A stretch of 64,000 nt of DNA from JALZKA01 sp963734015 (GCA_963734015.1 CAVTFG010000003.1:127518-191517), one strand, 5' to 3'; shown: positions 19,759 through 27,415, counted from the first letter of the stretch. Notes: generated by a model not told the origin, from the letters alone. Program-made: numbers and translations.

Positions 19759-20576
19759 CGGGCGTCCGCCTCCCGGCGCGCGATGGCGCGGGTGCACTCG
19801 GCCAGCGCCTCGTAGAGCGAAGCGAGCTCGGGCATCCGCTCCGCGAGCGCATCCAGATGGGCGTCCACGACGTGCTCGTCACCGCGGGCGATCGGCCCGG
19901 TCAGGGCGTCGGATCCCCGGTCGGCCCAGTTCGCGGCGGTCTGCAGCACGATCGGCGTGAGAACCTCGCGTGGGTTCTCGACCCCCGCGGCGCCCAGCAG
20001 CTCCGCCGCGGACTCCTCGAGGGCGATCAGGAAGTTCGAGGACATGGAGGCGGCGGCGTGGTAGGCGGCGCGGTGCTCCTCGGGAACGTCGAACGGCCGC
20101 ATCCCCAGGGCTGAGGCTAGGGCATGCGCGCGGCCGATCACGTCGTCGTCGGAGCCGGAGACAGCGCACGGCGCGTCGGCAAGGCTCGTATCCGGCTCGG
20201 GGATCGTCTGCAGCGGATGCAGCGAGAACGTGGGGCACCCGCGGGCCGTCGCGGCGGCCAGGGCGGACAGCGGCGTCGCGCCGCTCGAGTGCCCGACCGC
20301 CGTGCCGGGCGGGACCTCGGCGGCGATGCGCTCGCAGGCGCCCGGGATCGCGGCGTCGGGCACGCACAGGAGCACCATCACCGAGGCGGCATCGAGACGC
20401 GGCAGCTCGTCGTTGCGTCCCAGCACCGAGACCTCGATTCCGGCGGCCTCCGCCGCGGCAGCGATCGAGCGCCCGGCGCGGCCGGGGCCGACGATCGCGA
20501 GGACGCCGGGCGCGGCCGGCGCGTCAAGCGTGGCGTTTTCGGGGATAGCGGGAAGGTCCCGTTCCAGTTCTCTCAT
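19755..20576 (-). CDS. Rossmann-fold DUF2520 protein
   Basis: 273 residues. The N-terminal NAD(P)-binding domain has GPGRAGRSIAAAAEAAG; the C-terminal DUF2520 helical domain contains CPTFSLHPLQTIP and EHRAAYHAAASMSSNFLIALEESA. It resembles ketopantoate-reductase/6-phosphogluconate-dehydrogenase type folds. Located immediately upstream of panC and panB with a four-base overlap, it may supply or replace ketopantoate reductase (panE), which is not otherwise seen in the window; that role is inference. Start at ATG 20576, before RELERDLP. Confidence 0.88.
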   Translation of the reverse strand: MRELERDLPAIPENATLDAPAAPGVLAIVGPGRAGRSIAAAAEAAGIEVSVLGRNDELPRLDAASVMVLLCVPDAAIPGACERIAAEVPPGTAVGHSSGATPLSALAAATARGCPTFSLHPLQTIPEPDTSLADAPCAVSGSDDDVIGRAHALASALGMRPFDVPEEHRAAYHAAASMSSNFLIALEESAAELLGAAGVENPREVLTPIVLQTAANWADRGSDALTGPIARGDEHVVDAHLDALAERMPELASLYEALAECTRAIARREADAR

Positions 20577-20726
20577 CGAGATACCAGACGGCGTCGGAAG
20601 AGTTGTTCTGGTCGGGCTGAGTGCCCAGTCCACGCCCGGCGGAGCCGGGTCGCGGCTTCGCCAATTATGCCCGATTGCGACGGCGGCAACCCCACCTGGC
20701 CCTGTTTAGGCAGGGGCCAGGAGGGC

Positions 20727-20732
20727 TACGAT
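20727..20732 (+). promoter_or_regulatory. Candidate -10 element TACGAT
   Basis: TACGAT ten bases before the ATG at 20743 (four before the alternative ATG at 20737). Upstream GGCCCTG/CAGGGGCC repeats could form a hairpin. Confidence 0.45.
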
Positions 20733-20742
20733 CCGCATGACA

Positions 20743-21717
20743 ATGCCGATCTACGAGTTCAGGTGCGAGCGGTGCGAAGCCCGCTTCGAGGGCCTGGTGC
20801 CCGTCGGGACGGACTCCGCCGCGTGCCCGGAGTGCGGATCGGCGGAAACCGTTCGCGTGTTCTCTGCCCCCGGCGCTCAGATGAGCCTGGTCAAGAGCCC
20901 CGGTGCCCGGCGCGCCCAGGAGCGGCGCAACGCCAAGCTCCATTCGGACACGAAGGCGCGCTTCAAGGAGGCCCGGCGCCGTGCCCGCGAGCGTGGCTCC
21001 CGGCGGCTCGCCGCCGGGGGCGGCGTGAACGAGGAGCTCGTCCCCTCGGCTGCGGACAACGCCGCCGATGCTCGGCGCGAGCGGCTCGTCGAGCTCTATC
21101 GAGAGGTCTCGACGTGCGCCAAGTGCCCGCTCGCCGAGACCCGGACCAAGGCCGTGTTCGGGGCCGGGAACTCGAACGCCGACCTCATGTTCGTCGGCGA
21201 GGCGCCCGGCGCCGAGGAGGATCGCCAGGGGCTGCCGTTCGTGGGCCGCGCCGGACAGCTCCTCGAGCAGCTCCTGAACGAGATCGGGTTGACCCGCGAG
21301 GACGTCTTCATCGCGAACGTCCTGAAGAGCCGGCCGCCCGGGAACCGCGATCCGCTGCCCGCGGAGATCGAGGCCTGCCAGCCGTACCTGTGGCGGCAGA
21401 TCGAGCTGATCGAGCCGCGGGTGATCGCCACGCTGGGTAATTTCGCGACCAAGCTGCTGAGCGGCAACCCCACCGGGATCACGCGCGTGCGCGGAACCCC
21501 TCAGGTGCACGAACTCGGCGGGCGCACGGTGTTCCTGTTTCCGCTGCTCCACCCGGCCGCCGCGCTGCGGACCCCCGCGATGAAGGAGACGCTTAGCCAG
21601 GACTTCGCGAAGCTGCCGGCCCTGTTGAGCGATCTGCTCCCCGAGCCCGAGCCGCAGCCGGCTCCTCTGGAGGCCGCGCCGGCGCCTGCCGACGACCAGC
21701 TCGACCTGTTCTCTTGA
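20743..21717 (+). CDS. FmdB zinc ribbon fused to family 4 uracil-DNA glycosylase
   Basis: About 324 residues. Residues 1-45 are an FmdB-type zinc ribbon (MPIYEFRCERCEARF, ACPECGS), then a basic linker (ARRRARERGSRR). From about residue 105 a type 4 (Fe-S) uracil-DNA glycosylase follows: CAKCPLAETRTKAVFGAGN, VGEAPGAEEDRQGLPFVGRAGQLL, PPGNRDPLPAEIEAC and LLHPAAALR. The Cys residues of CAKC, EACQ and neighbours are expected to bind a 4Fe-4S cluster. It removes uracil from DNA in base excision repair. The ATG at 20743 gives the usual FmdB start. The fusion is in one uninterrupted frame. The stop overlaps the TTG start of tsaE. Confidence 0.92.
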   Translation: MPIYEFRCERCEARFEGLVPVGTDSAACPECGSAETVRVFSAPGAQMSLVKSPGARRAQERRNAKLHSDTKARFKEARRRARERGSRRLAAGGGVNEELVPSAADNAADARRERLVELYREVSTCAKCPLAETRTKAVFGAGNSNADLMFVGEAPGAEEDRQGLPFVGRAGQLLEQLLNEIGLTREDVFIANVLKSRPPGNRDPLPAEIEACQPYLWRQIELIEPRVIATLGNFATKLLSGNPTGITRVRGTPQVHELGGRTVFLFPLLHPAAALRTPAMKETLSQDFAKLPALLSDLLPEPEPQPAPLEAAPAPADDQLDLFS

Positions 21718-22127
21718 GCGGCCGCAGGAGCTCCGGGCCGGCCGACACCGAGGCGCTGGCGGCGGAGCTCGCCGCGCGGCTCGAGCCCGGCGACGTGGTC
21801 CTGATCGCCGGCGAGCTCGGCGCGGGGAAGACCACCTTCGTGCGCGGCGCCAGCCGCGCGCTGGGCGTGACGGACCCGGTTGTTTCGCCGACATTCACGA
21901 TCGGCCGCCGTTACCGGGGCCGCGTGCCCGTTTCGCACCTCGACCTCTATCGCCTCGACGACCCGGGCGCCGAGGACCCGGGCCTGCTCGACGACTACCT
22001 GACCGCCGACGCGATCACGTTCGTGGAGTGGCCGGGAAGGCTCGCGGAGCCCTGGGAGAACGTGGCCGCCCGCGTGACGATCAGCCACGCGGGCGGCGAC
22101 GAACGCCTGGTCTCGATCGAGGCCTAG
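21714..22127 (+). CDS. tsaE: tRNA threonylcarbamoyladenosine biosynthesis ATPase TsaE
   Basis: 137 residues. ATPase that resets the TsaBD complex during formation of t6A37 in ANN-decoding tRNAs. Walker A GELGAGKTTF near residue 33, SPTFTIGRRYRG and HLDLYRLDDP typify the family. The TTG at 21714 overlaps the glycosylase stop (TTGA). The 3' end meets the convergent lipoprotein gene, overlapping its stop codon by a few bases. tsaB, rimI and tsaD follow on the same strand. Confidence 0.95.
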   Translation: MSGRRSSGPADTEALAAELAARLEPGDVVLIAGELGAGKTTFVRGASRALGVTDPVVSPTFTIGRRYRGRVPVSHLDLYRLDDPGAEDPGLLDDYLTADAITFVEWPGRLAEPWENVAARVTISHAGGDERLVSIEA

Positions 22128-22460
22128 TAGCCCTGGTCCTCGAGCTGCTGCTCTAGCTCCTCAGCCTGGTCCTGGGCGTCCTGGCCCAGCTCCTCGGCCT
22201 CCTGCTTGCGCCTGGTCGATCTGGTCCTGAAGCTCCTCGGGGATGTCCCCCTCCTGCGCCTGGTCGATCGCGTCCTGCGCTTCCTCGGGCAGGTCCTCCT
22301 GGAGCTGATCCAGCTCTTCCTGTGCCTGATCGAGGGTGTCCTGGGCCTCGTCCTCTGCGTCGTCACCGCAGCCGGCCCAGCCGATGCCGGCGATCGCGAT
22401 GCTCACGGAGGCGGCGATCGCCGTCGCGCGCCGGCGGCTGGTGCCGCTCTGATTCGTCAT
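22124..22460 (-). CDS. Coiled-coil lipoprotein (one apparent +1 frameshift)
   Basis: About 111 residues after correction. Lipoprotein signal (SRRRATAIAASVSIAIAGIGWAGC, lipobox WAGC), then a Gln/Glu/Asp-rich coiled coil made of degenerate repeats (DTLDQAQEELDQLQEDLPEE, then QEAEELGQDAQDQAEELEQQ). The plain frame stops at 22161 in a Gly/Pro-rich tail; removing one base near 22205 joins it to the second coiled-coil frame ending at 22124. It lies antisense between tsaE and tsaB, breaking the tsa operon on the forward strand. Function unknown. Confidence 0.65.
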
Positions 22461-22519
22461 CCGGGGGTACCCCCTTGTGGTTCGTGATTTGAGACGGGCT
22501 CATCGTACGCAGGCTGCCC

Positions 22520-22525
22520 TACGCT
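22520..22525 (+). promoter_or_regulatory. Candidate -10 element TACGCT of tsaB
   Basis: Seven bases before the GTG start of tsaB; gives the tsaB-rimI-tsaD-rex gene train its own leaderless promoter, needed because a reverse-strand gene separates it from tsaE. Confidence 0.5.
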
Positions 22526-22532
22526 GGTTGCG

Positions 22533-23225
22533 GTGGAGGCGGTACTTGGATTCGACACCTCGACTCCGGAGCTAACGGTGGCGCTGGTGGCGGACGGCGA
22601 GGTGATCGCGGAGCGGGCGGCGGGCCCAGACGCGGGCGGTCGCCCCCGGCACGCGACGGCGCTGCTCGCGACGGTCGAGGACGTATTGGCGGTAGGCGGT
22701 GGCTGGGACGCCGTCGCGCGGATCGCCGTCGGTATCGGCCCCGGCACGTTCACCGGCCTGCGGATCGGCATCTCCACGGCGCGCGCCCTGACGCAATCGC
22801 GCGAGCTCGGCCTCGCCGGGGTCTCGTCACTGGCCTCGCTTGCGGCCGGCGTCGACTCCGCCCAGGCCCGGCTCGCCGTGCTGGACGCGAAACGGGGGGA
22901 GGCGTTCGCCGCGCTGTACGACCCCGCTGGGGCAGAGCTCTGGCCCGCCTGGGTGGGTCCGCCCGACGAGCTCGCCGAGCGGGTCCGGTCGCTCGACGCC
23001 GGCCCGGTTGCGGTCGGCGATGGCTCGGTACGCTTTCGCGACCAGCTCGAAAGCGCTGGGGCGCTGGTCCCGGCGGACGGCGAAGAAGTGCACCGCCCCC
23101 GGGCGCGGCACCTCTGCCGCCTGGCGGACGGCGTCCCGGATTCGCGGGAGATCGAGCCGGACTACCTGAGACGACCTGACGCGGAGCTTTGGCGTGAGCG
23201 AGATCACCGACCCCCGAACGGCTGA
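22533..23225 (+). CDS. tsaB: tRNA threonylcarbamoyladenosine biosynthesis protein TsaB
   Basis: 230 residues, ASKHA-fold partner of TsaD. LGFDTSTPELTVALV at the N-terminus and the diagnostic GIGPGTFTGLRIGISTARAL near residue 67. It lacks the metal-binding histidines of TsaD, as expected of TsaB. Starts at GTG 22533, likely leaderless. Its 3' end overlaps rimI by 32 bases. Confidence 0.95.
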   Translation: MEAVLGFDTSTPELTVALVADGEVIAERAAGPDAGGRPRHATALLATVEDVLAVGGGWDAVARIAVGIGPGTFTGLRIGISTARALTQSRELGLAGVSSLASLAAGVDSAQARLAVLDAKRGEAFAALYDPAGAELWPAWVGPPDELAERVRSLDAGPVAVGDGSVRFRDQLESAGALVPADGEEVHRPRARHLCRLADGVPDSREIEPDYLRRPDAELWRERDHRPPNG

Positions 23226-23673
23226 GGCGCCCGCCGCCGTTTCGATCCGCAAGCTCGTCTACGGCGACCTGCCGGGCGTGCTGGCAATCGAGCGGCGGTC
23301 CTTCGGTACGCCCTGGTCGCTCGCGATGTTCGTGTTGGAGCTCTCGAAGCCGTCCGGGATCTGCCTCGCCGCGGAGGACGACGATGGCCTGGTCGGCTAT
23401 CTGGTGTGCTCCCGATACGCCGACGTGTGGCACCTGATGAACGTCGCCGTCGAACCCGACCGCCGCCGGGCCGGCATCGCCTCCGGCCTGATCGGGCGGC
23501 TGTTCGAGCAGGTCGGGTCGGGCGCGCGTCTGACCCTCGAGGTGCGCACCTCGAACTCGGGCGCGATCAGGATGTACGAGCGCTTCGGGTTCGAGACCTC
23601 GGGCCACCGCCGCCGCTACTACCAGGACAACGGCGAGGACGCGCTCATCATGTGGCTGGACCCAGTGCCCTGA
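23194..23673 (+). CDS. rimI: Ribosomal protein S18 alanine N-acetyltransferase
   Basis: 159 residues of the GNAT family. Motif A VEPDRRRAGIASGLIGRLFEQ (acetyl-CoA binding) near residue 87 and the RimI-type C-terminal NSGAIRMYERFGFETSGHRRRYY are clear. In actinobacteria rimI is commonly placed between tsaB and tsaD, as here. The GTG start lies inside tsaB. The stop codon TGA overlaps the ATG of the mini-cistron that follows (TGATG). Confidence 0.94.
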   Translation: MSEITDPRTAEAPAAVSIRKLVYGDLPGVLAIERRSFGTPWSLAMFVLELSKPSGICLAAEDDDGLVGYLVCSRYADVWHLMNVAVEPDRRRAGIASGLIGRLFEQVGSGARLTLEVRTSNSGAIRMYERFGFETSGHRRRYYQDNGEDALIMWLDPVP

Positions 23674-23730
23674 TGAGCGACGCAAGTCGCGAAACCAGCT
23701 TGGCCCCCCCTGGTAAGGGAAGGTCCCTGA
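23673..23730 (+). CDS. Family 1 mini-cistron, copy A, before tsaD
   Basis: As sequenced, the ATG at 23673 reads in frame into tsaD, because the C run at 23704-23710 has seven Cs. The two sister copies have six bases there; with six Cs this copy encodes MSDASRETSLAPLVREGP and stops in the TGATG that starts tsaD, exactly as in the sisters. Contains the stem GCGAC-GCAA-GTCGC and the hairpin CCCT-GGTA-AGGG; AAGGG lies ten bases before the tsaD ATG. Begins in the rimI stop codon. Confidence 0.6.
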
Positions 23731-24716
23731 TGAGCATCCTCGCGATCGAGACGTCATGTGACGACACCTGTGCCGCCGTGGTCGACGGCGGCGAGATCCG
23801 CTCGAACGTGATCTCCTCTCAGGCCGCCGCGCATGCGCGCTACGGCGGCGTGGTGCCGGAGGTCGCGTCGCGCCACCATCTGGAGCTGATCAACCCGGTG
23901 GTCGATGCGGCGCTCGCCGAGGCCGACGCGTCTCTCGGCGACGTGGACGCGATCGCAGTCACCCGTGGGCCGGGCCTGATCGGTGCGCTCCTGGTGGGGA
24001 TCAGCTCGGCCAAGGGCCTTGCCGCGGCTCGCGAGCTGCCGATGATCGGCGTCGACCACCTGCACGGCCACGTCGCGGCCAATTTCCTGGAGCCGGAGCC
24101 GCTCCAGCCGCCGTTCCTGTGCCTGATCGCGAGCGGCGGACACACGATCCTTGCGGCCGTGCGCGAGCGGACCGGGTTCGAGGTGCTCGGGCAGACTCTC
24201 GACGACGCGGCCGGCGAGGCACTGGACAAGGGCGCGCGGCTGCTGGGCCTTGGCTATCCCGGCGGGCCCGCCATCCAGCGGCTGGCGGTGGAGGGCGATC
24301 CGACGGCGTTCTCGTTCCCCGTCGCGATGGCGCGCGACCCCGGGCTCGATTTCAGCTTCAGCGGGTTGAAGACGGCGCTCCTCTACGCCGTCCGCGACCT
24401 CGAGGAGGAGGAGCTGGAGGCGCGCAAGGCCGACCTGGCGGCGAGCTTTCAGGCGGCGGTGGTCGGCCAGCTGCTCGCGAAGCTGGAACGCGCCCTGGAC
24501 GCCGAGGGGTGGCCGGCGGTCGCGCTCGGCGGCGGCGTCGCGGCCAACTCCCTCCTGCGCGAGCGGGTGGCCGAGCTCTGCGCGGAGCGCTCGCTGCGCC
24601 TGAAGCTCGTGCCCCCCGAGCTCTGCACCGACAACGCCGCGATGATCGGGGCGGCGGCGCTGGAGCTCGAGCCGACGCCGCACCCCGGGTATCTGGGATG
24701 GGACGCCACGGCGTGA
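23730..24716 (+). CDS. tsaD: tRNA N6-adenosine threonylcarbamoyltransferase
   Basis: 328 residues. Transfers the threonylcarbamoyl group to A37 of ANN-decoding tRNAs. N-terminus ILAIETSCDDTCAAVV, metal-binding HLHGH near residue 110, LIASGGHTIL, the conserved FSFSGLKTALLY and GGGVAANSLLRERV. I place the start at ATG 23730, giving the usual MSILAIETSCDD; a 19-codon in-frame extension upstream is better explained as the mini-cistron with one inserted C. The stop overlaps the GTG of the glutaredoxin-like gene. Confidence 0.96.
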   Translation: MSILAIETSCDDTCAAVVDGGEIRSNVISSQAAAHARYGGVVPEVASRHHLELINPVVDAALAEADASLGDVDAIAVTRGPGLIGALLVGISSAKGLAAARELPMIGVDHLHGHVAANFLEPEPLQPPFLCLIASGGHTILAAVRERTGFEVLGQTLDDAAGEALDKGARLLGLGYPGGPAIQRLAVEGDPTAFSFPVAMARDPGLDFSFSGLKTALLYAVRDLEEEELEARKADLAASFQAAVVGQLLAKLERALDAEGWPAVALGGGVAANSLLRERVAELCAERSLRLKLVPPELCTDNAAMIGAAALELEPTPHPGYLGWDATA

Positions 24717-24964
24717 GGCGCCTGGTGCTCTACGGCAGGCCCGATTGCCACCTCTGCGACGAGGCTCGGGAACTGGTGATGCCGCTGGTCGCGGAGGCGG
24801 GGGACGTGGTGCTGGAGGAGGTCGATATCGAAGCGGACGGCGCGCTCCTCGCCCGGTTCCTGGAGCGAATCCCGGTGCTGGAGCTGGACGGCAGCATCGT
24901 GAGCGAACTCGCGCCTGATGCGGCGAGACTAAGTGCGGTCCTGCTACAAACATCTGCGCGATGA
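24713..24964 (+). CDS. Glutaredoxin-like (DUF836) small redox protein
   Basis: About 83 residues with a thioredoxin-fold start LVLYGRPDCHLCDEAREL (CxxC near residues 11-14), EEVDIEADGALLARF and the cis-Pro region RIPVLELDG. Probable thiol-disulfide protein. The GTG at 24713 overlaps the tsaD stop (GTGA); an ATG 15 bases earlier is an alternative. Its stop overlaps the rex start (ATGA), placing a thiol-redox protein directly ahead of an NADH-sensing repressor. Confidence 0.88.
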   Translation: MRRLVLYGRPDCHLCDEARELVMPLVAEAGDVVLEEVDIEADGALLARFLERIPVLELDGSIVSELAPDAARLSAVLLQTSAR

Positions 24965-25632
24965 ATGAGGGGAATCACGGCATGGGCCGCGCCGCGGAAA
25001 CCGGGCTGGGCGACGGCGAGCGGCTCTCGCTTGGCGTGGCCGCCCGGCTGTCGCGCTACCTCCAGGTTCTGACGCAGGCACGCAAGATGGGCAAGGAGAC
25101 GATCTCCTCGCAGGAGCTCGCCGCGTACACGCACATCAACTCCACCCAGATCCGCCGCGACCTCTCCGGCTTCGGGAAGTTCGGAAAGCGCGGGGTGGGC
25201 TACCGGGTCGAGTCCCTGGTCTCGGAGATCCGGAAGATCCTGCGGACGGCGGGTCAGCACAACATCGCGCTGTTCGGCGCGGGCAACCTCGGCCAGGCGA
25301 TCGCCAGCTCGGACATCTTCGCCGACCACGGCTTCCAGATCGTTGCGGTGTTCGACGTGGACAAGGAGCGGGTGGGGGGCGACGTGAGCGGCGTCCCGGT
25401 ACGCGACTTCTCCGAGCTCGAGCAGGTGGTCGCCGACGAGGAGGTCGTGGTCGGAGTGCTCGCGGTACCCGCCGATGCAGCCCAGGAGGTGGCGGACCGT
25501 CTCGTCGAGGCGGGCGTGAAGATCATCTTCAACTACTCCGAGCAACTCCTGCAGGTGCCGCCCGAGGTGACCGTCCACACCTCGAGCCCCGCCGTCGACC
25601 TCCTCTACGCCCTGTACTTCTACTTGGCCTAG
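24961..25632 (+). CDS. rex: Redox-sensing transcriptional repressor Rex
   Basis: 223 residues. Rex binds DNA when NADH/NAD+ is low and controls respiratory and fermentative genes. N-terminal winged helix (ARLSRYLQVLTQARKMGKETISSQELA, INSTQIRRDLSGFGKFGKRGVGY), C-terminal Rossmann domain with GAGNLGQAIA near residue 106 and the domain-swapped C-terminal helix. The first about 20 residues are variable. Overlaps the glutaredoxin-like gene by four bases. I did not find a convincing Rex operator (TTGTGAA-type dyad) in the window. Confidence 0.96.
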   Translation: MNEGNHGMGRAAETGLGDGERLSLGVAARLSRYLQVLTQARKMGKETISSQELAAYTHINSTQIRRDLSGFGKFGKRGVGYRVESLVSEIRKILRTAGQHNIALFGAGNLGQAIASSDIFADHGFQIVAVFDVDKERVGGDVSGVPVRDFSELEQVVADEEVVVGVLAVPADAAQEVADRLVEAGVKIIFNYSEQLLQVPPEVTVHTSSPAVDLLYALYFYLA

Positions 25633-25639
25633 TGGTTTG

Positions 25640-25696
25640 ATGAGCGACGCAAGTCGCGAAACTGTGTTGGCCACCCTGGTAAGGGCGGGTTACTGA
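25640..25696 (+). CDS. Family 1 mini-cistron, copy B, before GCS2 gene
   Basis: 18 codons, MSDASRETVLATLVRAGY, starting seven bases after the rex stop. Its TGA overlaps the next ATG by one base (TGATG). The first 23 bases are identical to copy A. Contains GCGAC-GCAA-GTCGC and CCCT-GGTA-AGGG (25674-25685); AAGGG ends ten bases before the downstream ATG. Confidence 0.7.
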   Translation: MSDASRETVLATLVRAGY

Positions 25697-26862
25697 TGGG
25701 GGAGGACGCGACGCTCGACCTCGTTACGGTTCGCGAGCGGTTCGCCGACTCGCAGGACTTCACGATCGGGCTCGAGGAGGAGTTCGCGATCGTCGATCCC
25801 GACACGCTCGAGCTCGTCCATCGGTTCGAGGAGCTGTTCGCGGCCTGCCAGGAGGACGAGCTGCTCGCGGTCTCGGCCGCCGGGGAGCTGATCGACACCG
25901 AGATCGAGATCCGCTCCGGCCGCGGCGAGCGGTTCGTCGATGCTGTTGCGATGCAGCGCGAGCACCGCACACGACTGTTCGCCCTCGCCGACGGCCTCGG
26001 CCTCGGCCTCGCCGCGATGGGGACGCATCCGTGGGCCAACTATCTCGACCAGCGGATCATCGACACCGTGCACTACAGCCGGCTTCGCCAGGAGCTCCAG
26101 TGGGTCGCGCAGCGCAACAACACGTGGAGCCTCCATGTGCACGTTGGAGTCCGCGACGCGGACCGGGCGATCGCCGTGTGCGACCACCTGCGCGAGCTGC
26201 TGCCGCCCCTCCTGGCGGTCTCCGCGAACTCCCCTTTCCTCGACGATCGCGAAACAGGGCTTCACTCCGTCCGGACCCAGATCTTCACCCGCACGTTCCC
26301 GCGCTGCGGCGTCCATGAGCCGTTCGGGACGTGGGAGCGCTACGCGAGCTTCATCGATCGCCTCACCGCCACGGGCACGGTCGTCGAGGCCACGCAGCTC
26401 TGGTGGAGCGTTCGCCCGCACCACTCGTTCGGGACCGTGGAGCTGCGGATCTGCGACGCGCAGACGCGTGGCGAGGAGTCGTTCGCCCTCGCCGGCCTGA
26501 TCGCGGGCTGCATCGCCCAGTCCGCGCTCGACTACGACGAGGGAAGGCTCCCCGATCCGCTCCCCGGCCGCGAGATCGAGGAGAACATGTGGCGGGCGAT
26601 CCGCCACGGGATGGACGGCGAGATGATCGACTGGCGCGGCTCGGGGGATTTGGTCGCGACGTCGGCGGTAGTCGAGCGGCTGGTCGAGTGGACGGCGCCG
26701 GCTCGAGAGGTCATCGGCGCAGATGGGGCGCCGGCCGGGCCGAACGGCGCCCAGCGCGCCCGCGAGGCATTCGCGGACGGGACCTCGCTCGCCGACATCT
26801 ATCGCCGGTCGGTCTCGGAGACGCGCCGGACGTACGCGCCTGAACCGGCGCCGGCCGGGTAG
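25696..26862 (+). CDS. Carboxylate-amine ligase, glutamate-cysteine ligase family 2 (YbdK-like)
   Basis: 388 residues of the GCS2 family, ATP-dependent ligases related to gamma-glutamylcysteine synthetase. Typical features: FTIGLEEEFAIVDPDT near residue 23, SAAGELIDTEIEI, GTHPWANY, NNTWSLHVHVGVRD (substrate/ATP-binding His pair) and HHSFGTVELRICDAQT. The exact product is uncertain: YbdK has weak glutamate-cysteine ligase activity. Placement after glutaredoxin-like and rex genes fits a thiol/redox role. Start and translation are tied to the mini-cistron. Confidence 0.92.
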   Translation: MGEDATLDLVTVRERFADSQDFTIGLEEEFAIVDPDTLELVHRFEELFAACQEDELLAVSAAGELIDTEIEIRSGRGERFVDAVAMQREHRTRLFALADGLGLGLAAMGTHPWANYLDQRIIDTVHYSRLRQELQWVAQRNNTWSLHVHVGVRDADRAIAVCDHLRELLPPLLAVSANSPFLDDRETGLHSVRTQIFTRTFPRCGVHEPFGTWERYASFIDRLTATGTVVEATQLWWSVRPHHSFGTVELRICDAQTRGEESFALAGLIAGCIAQSALDYDEGRLPDPLPGREIEENMWRAIRHGMDGEMIDWRGSGDLVATSAVVERLVEWTAPAREVIGADGAPAGPNGAQRAREAFADGTSLADIYRRSVSETRRTYAPEPAPAG

Positions 26863-26886
26863 TTTGGTGGCAAGGACGCATATCCG

Positions 26887-26943
26887 ATGAGCGACGTAAG
26901 GCGCGAAAGCATGTTTGCCCCCCTGGCAAGGGACGTCCCTTAA
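26887..26943 (+). CDS. Family 1 mini-cistron, copy C, before DUF1844-like gene
   Basis: 18 codons, MSDVRRESMFAPLARDVP, 24 bases after the GCS2 stop. TAA overlaps the next ATG by one base (TAATG). Same length as the sister copies; hairpin CCCT-GGCA-AGGG at 26921-26932, again ten bases before the downstream ATG. The first stem has an A-G mismatch here, so the peptide and the second hairpin are better conserved than the first stem. Confidence 0.68.
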   Translation: MSDVRRESMFAPLARDVP

Positions 26944-27354
26944 TGGAAGGAATCCCCACTCAACCCCCCGGCGGCCAGCAGCCCTCTGAAGAGGAGCTGC
27001 GGGCGCGCATCGAAGACCAGCTGCGACAGGTCCGCGTGCAGGACCTTCTGGTCGAGAGCGCGGCCTCGATCGTCAACCTGACCGCCAGGCGGATCGCAAA
27101 GCCCGACGAGCAGGACCTCGAACAGGCCCGGATCGGCATCGAGGCGGTGCGCGCGCTGGTCGAACTGCTCGACGGCGAGGTCGAAGGGCAGATCCGGGGT
27201 GCTCTCTCGGAGCTCCAACTGCTCTACGCGCGCGCCTCGAAGGGCGAGCCGCTGGAGGGGGAGACGGAGGCGCAGCAGACCTCCGCCGCCGGCGCCGGAA
27301 CCGCCAGAGCAGGAGAAGCCGCCGTCGAAGCTCTGGACGCCCGGCCCCGACTGA
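26943..27354 (+). CDS. DUF1844-like protein (one apparent +1 frameshift)
   Basis: About 136 residues after correction. Residues 15-90 are helical and resemble DUF1844: EDQLRQVRVQDLLVESAASI, QDLEQARIGIEAVRALVELL, ALSELQLLYARA. The uncorrected frame runs to 27458 through implausible sequence and across a terminator hairpin; removing one base near 27279 gives a proline-rich tail and the end SKLWTPGPD, which looks like a genuine terminus. Function unknown. Translation appears coupled to mini-cistron C. Confidence 0.72.
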
Positions 27355-27390
27355 GATCGGCCGCGGTCGGTAGACTGCGCGCCGCTCTTC

Positions 27391-27415
27391 GGCCGTCCGC
27401 GTGCGGGCGGCCTTT
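27391..27415 (+). terminator. Intrinsic terminator-like hairpin before hppA
   Basis: 10-bp stem GGCCGTCCGC / GCGGGCGGCC (one G-U) with a two-base loop and TTT after it. Lies after the corrected end of the DUF1844-like gene and 40 bases before hppA. Confidence 0.6.

Noticed and set aside
23668..23720. Hammerhead-ribozyme-like core in copy A of the mini-cistron (CTGATGA, stem GCGAC/GTCGC, GAAA, stem CCAG/CTGG, then GTA)
   Set aside because: The sister copies have TTGATGA and CCGATGA in place of CTGATGA, and lack the same third stem; peptide frame is conserved instead. Stem I next to the cleavage site also does not pair well. Self-cleavage is unlikely.
23406..23729. Extended TsaD starting upstream inside rimI
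   Set aside because: The added sequence is a shadow of rimI followed by the mini-cistron; ATG 23730 gives the family's usual N-terminus.
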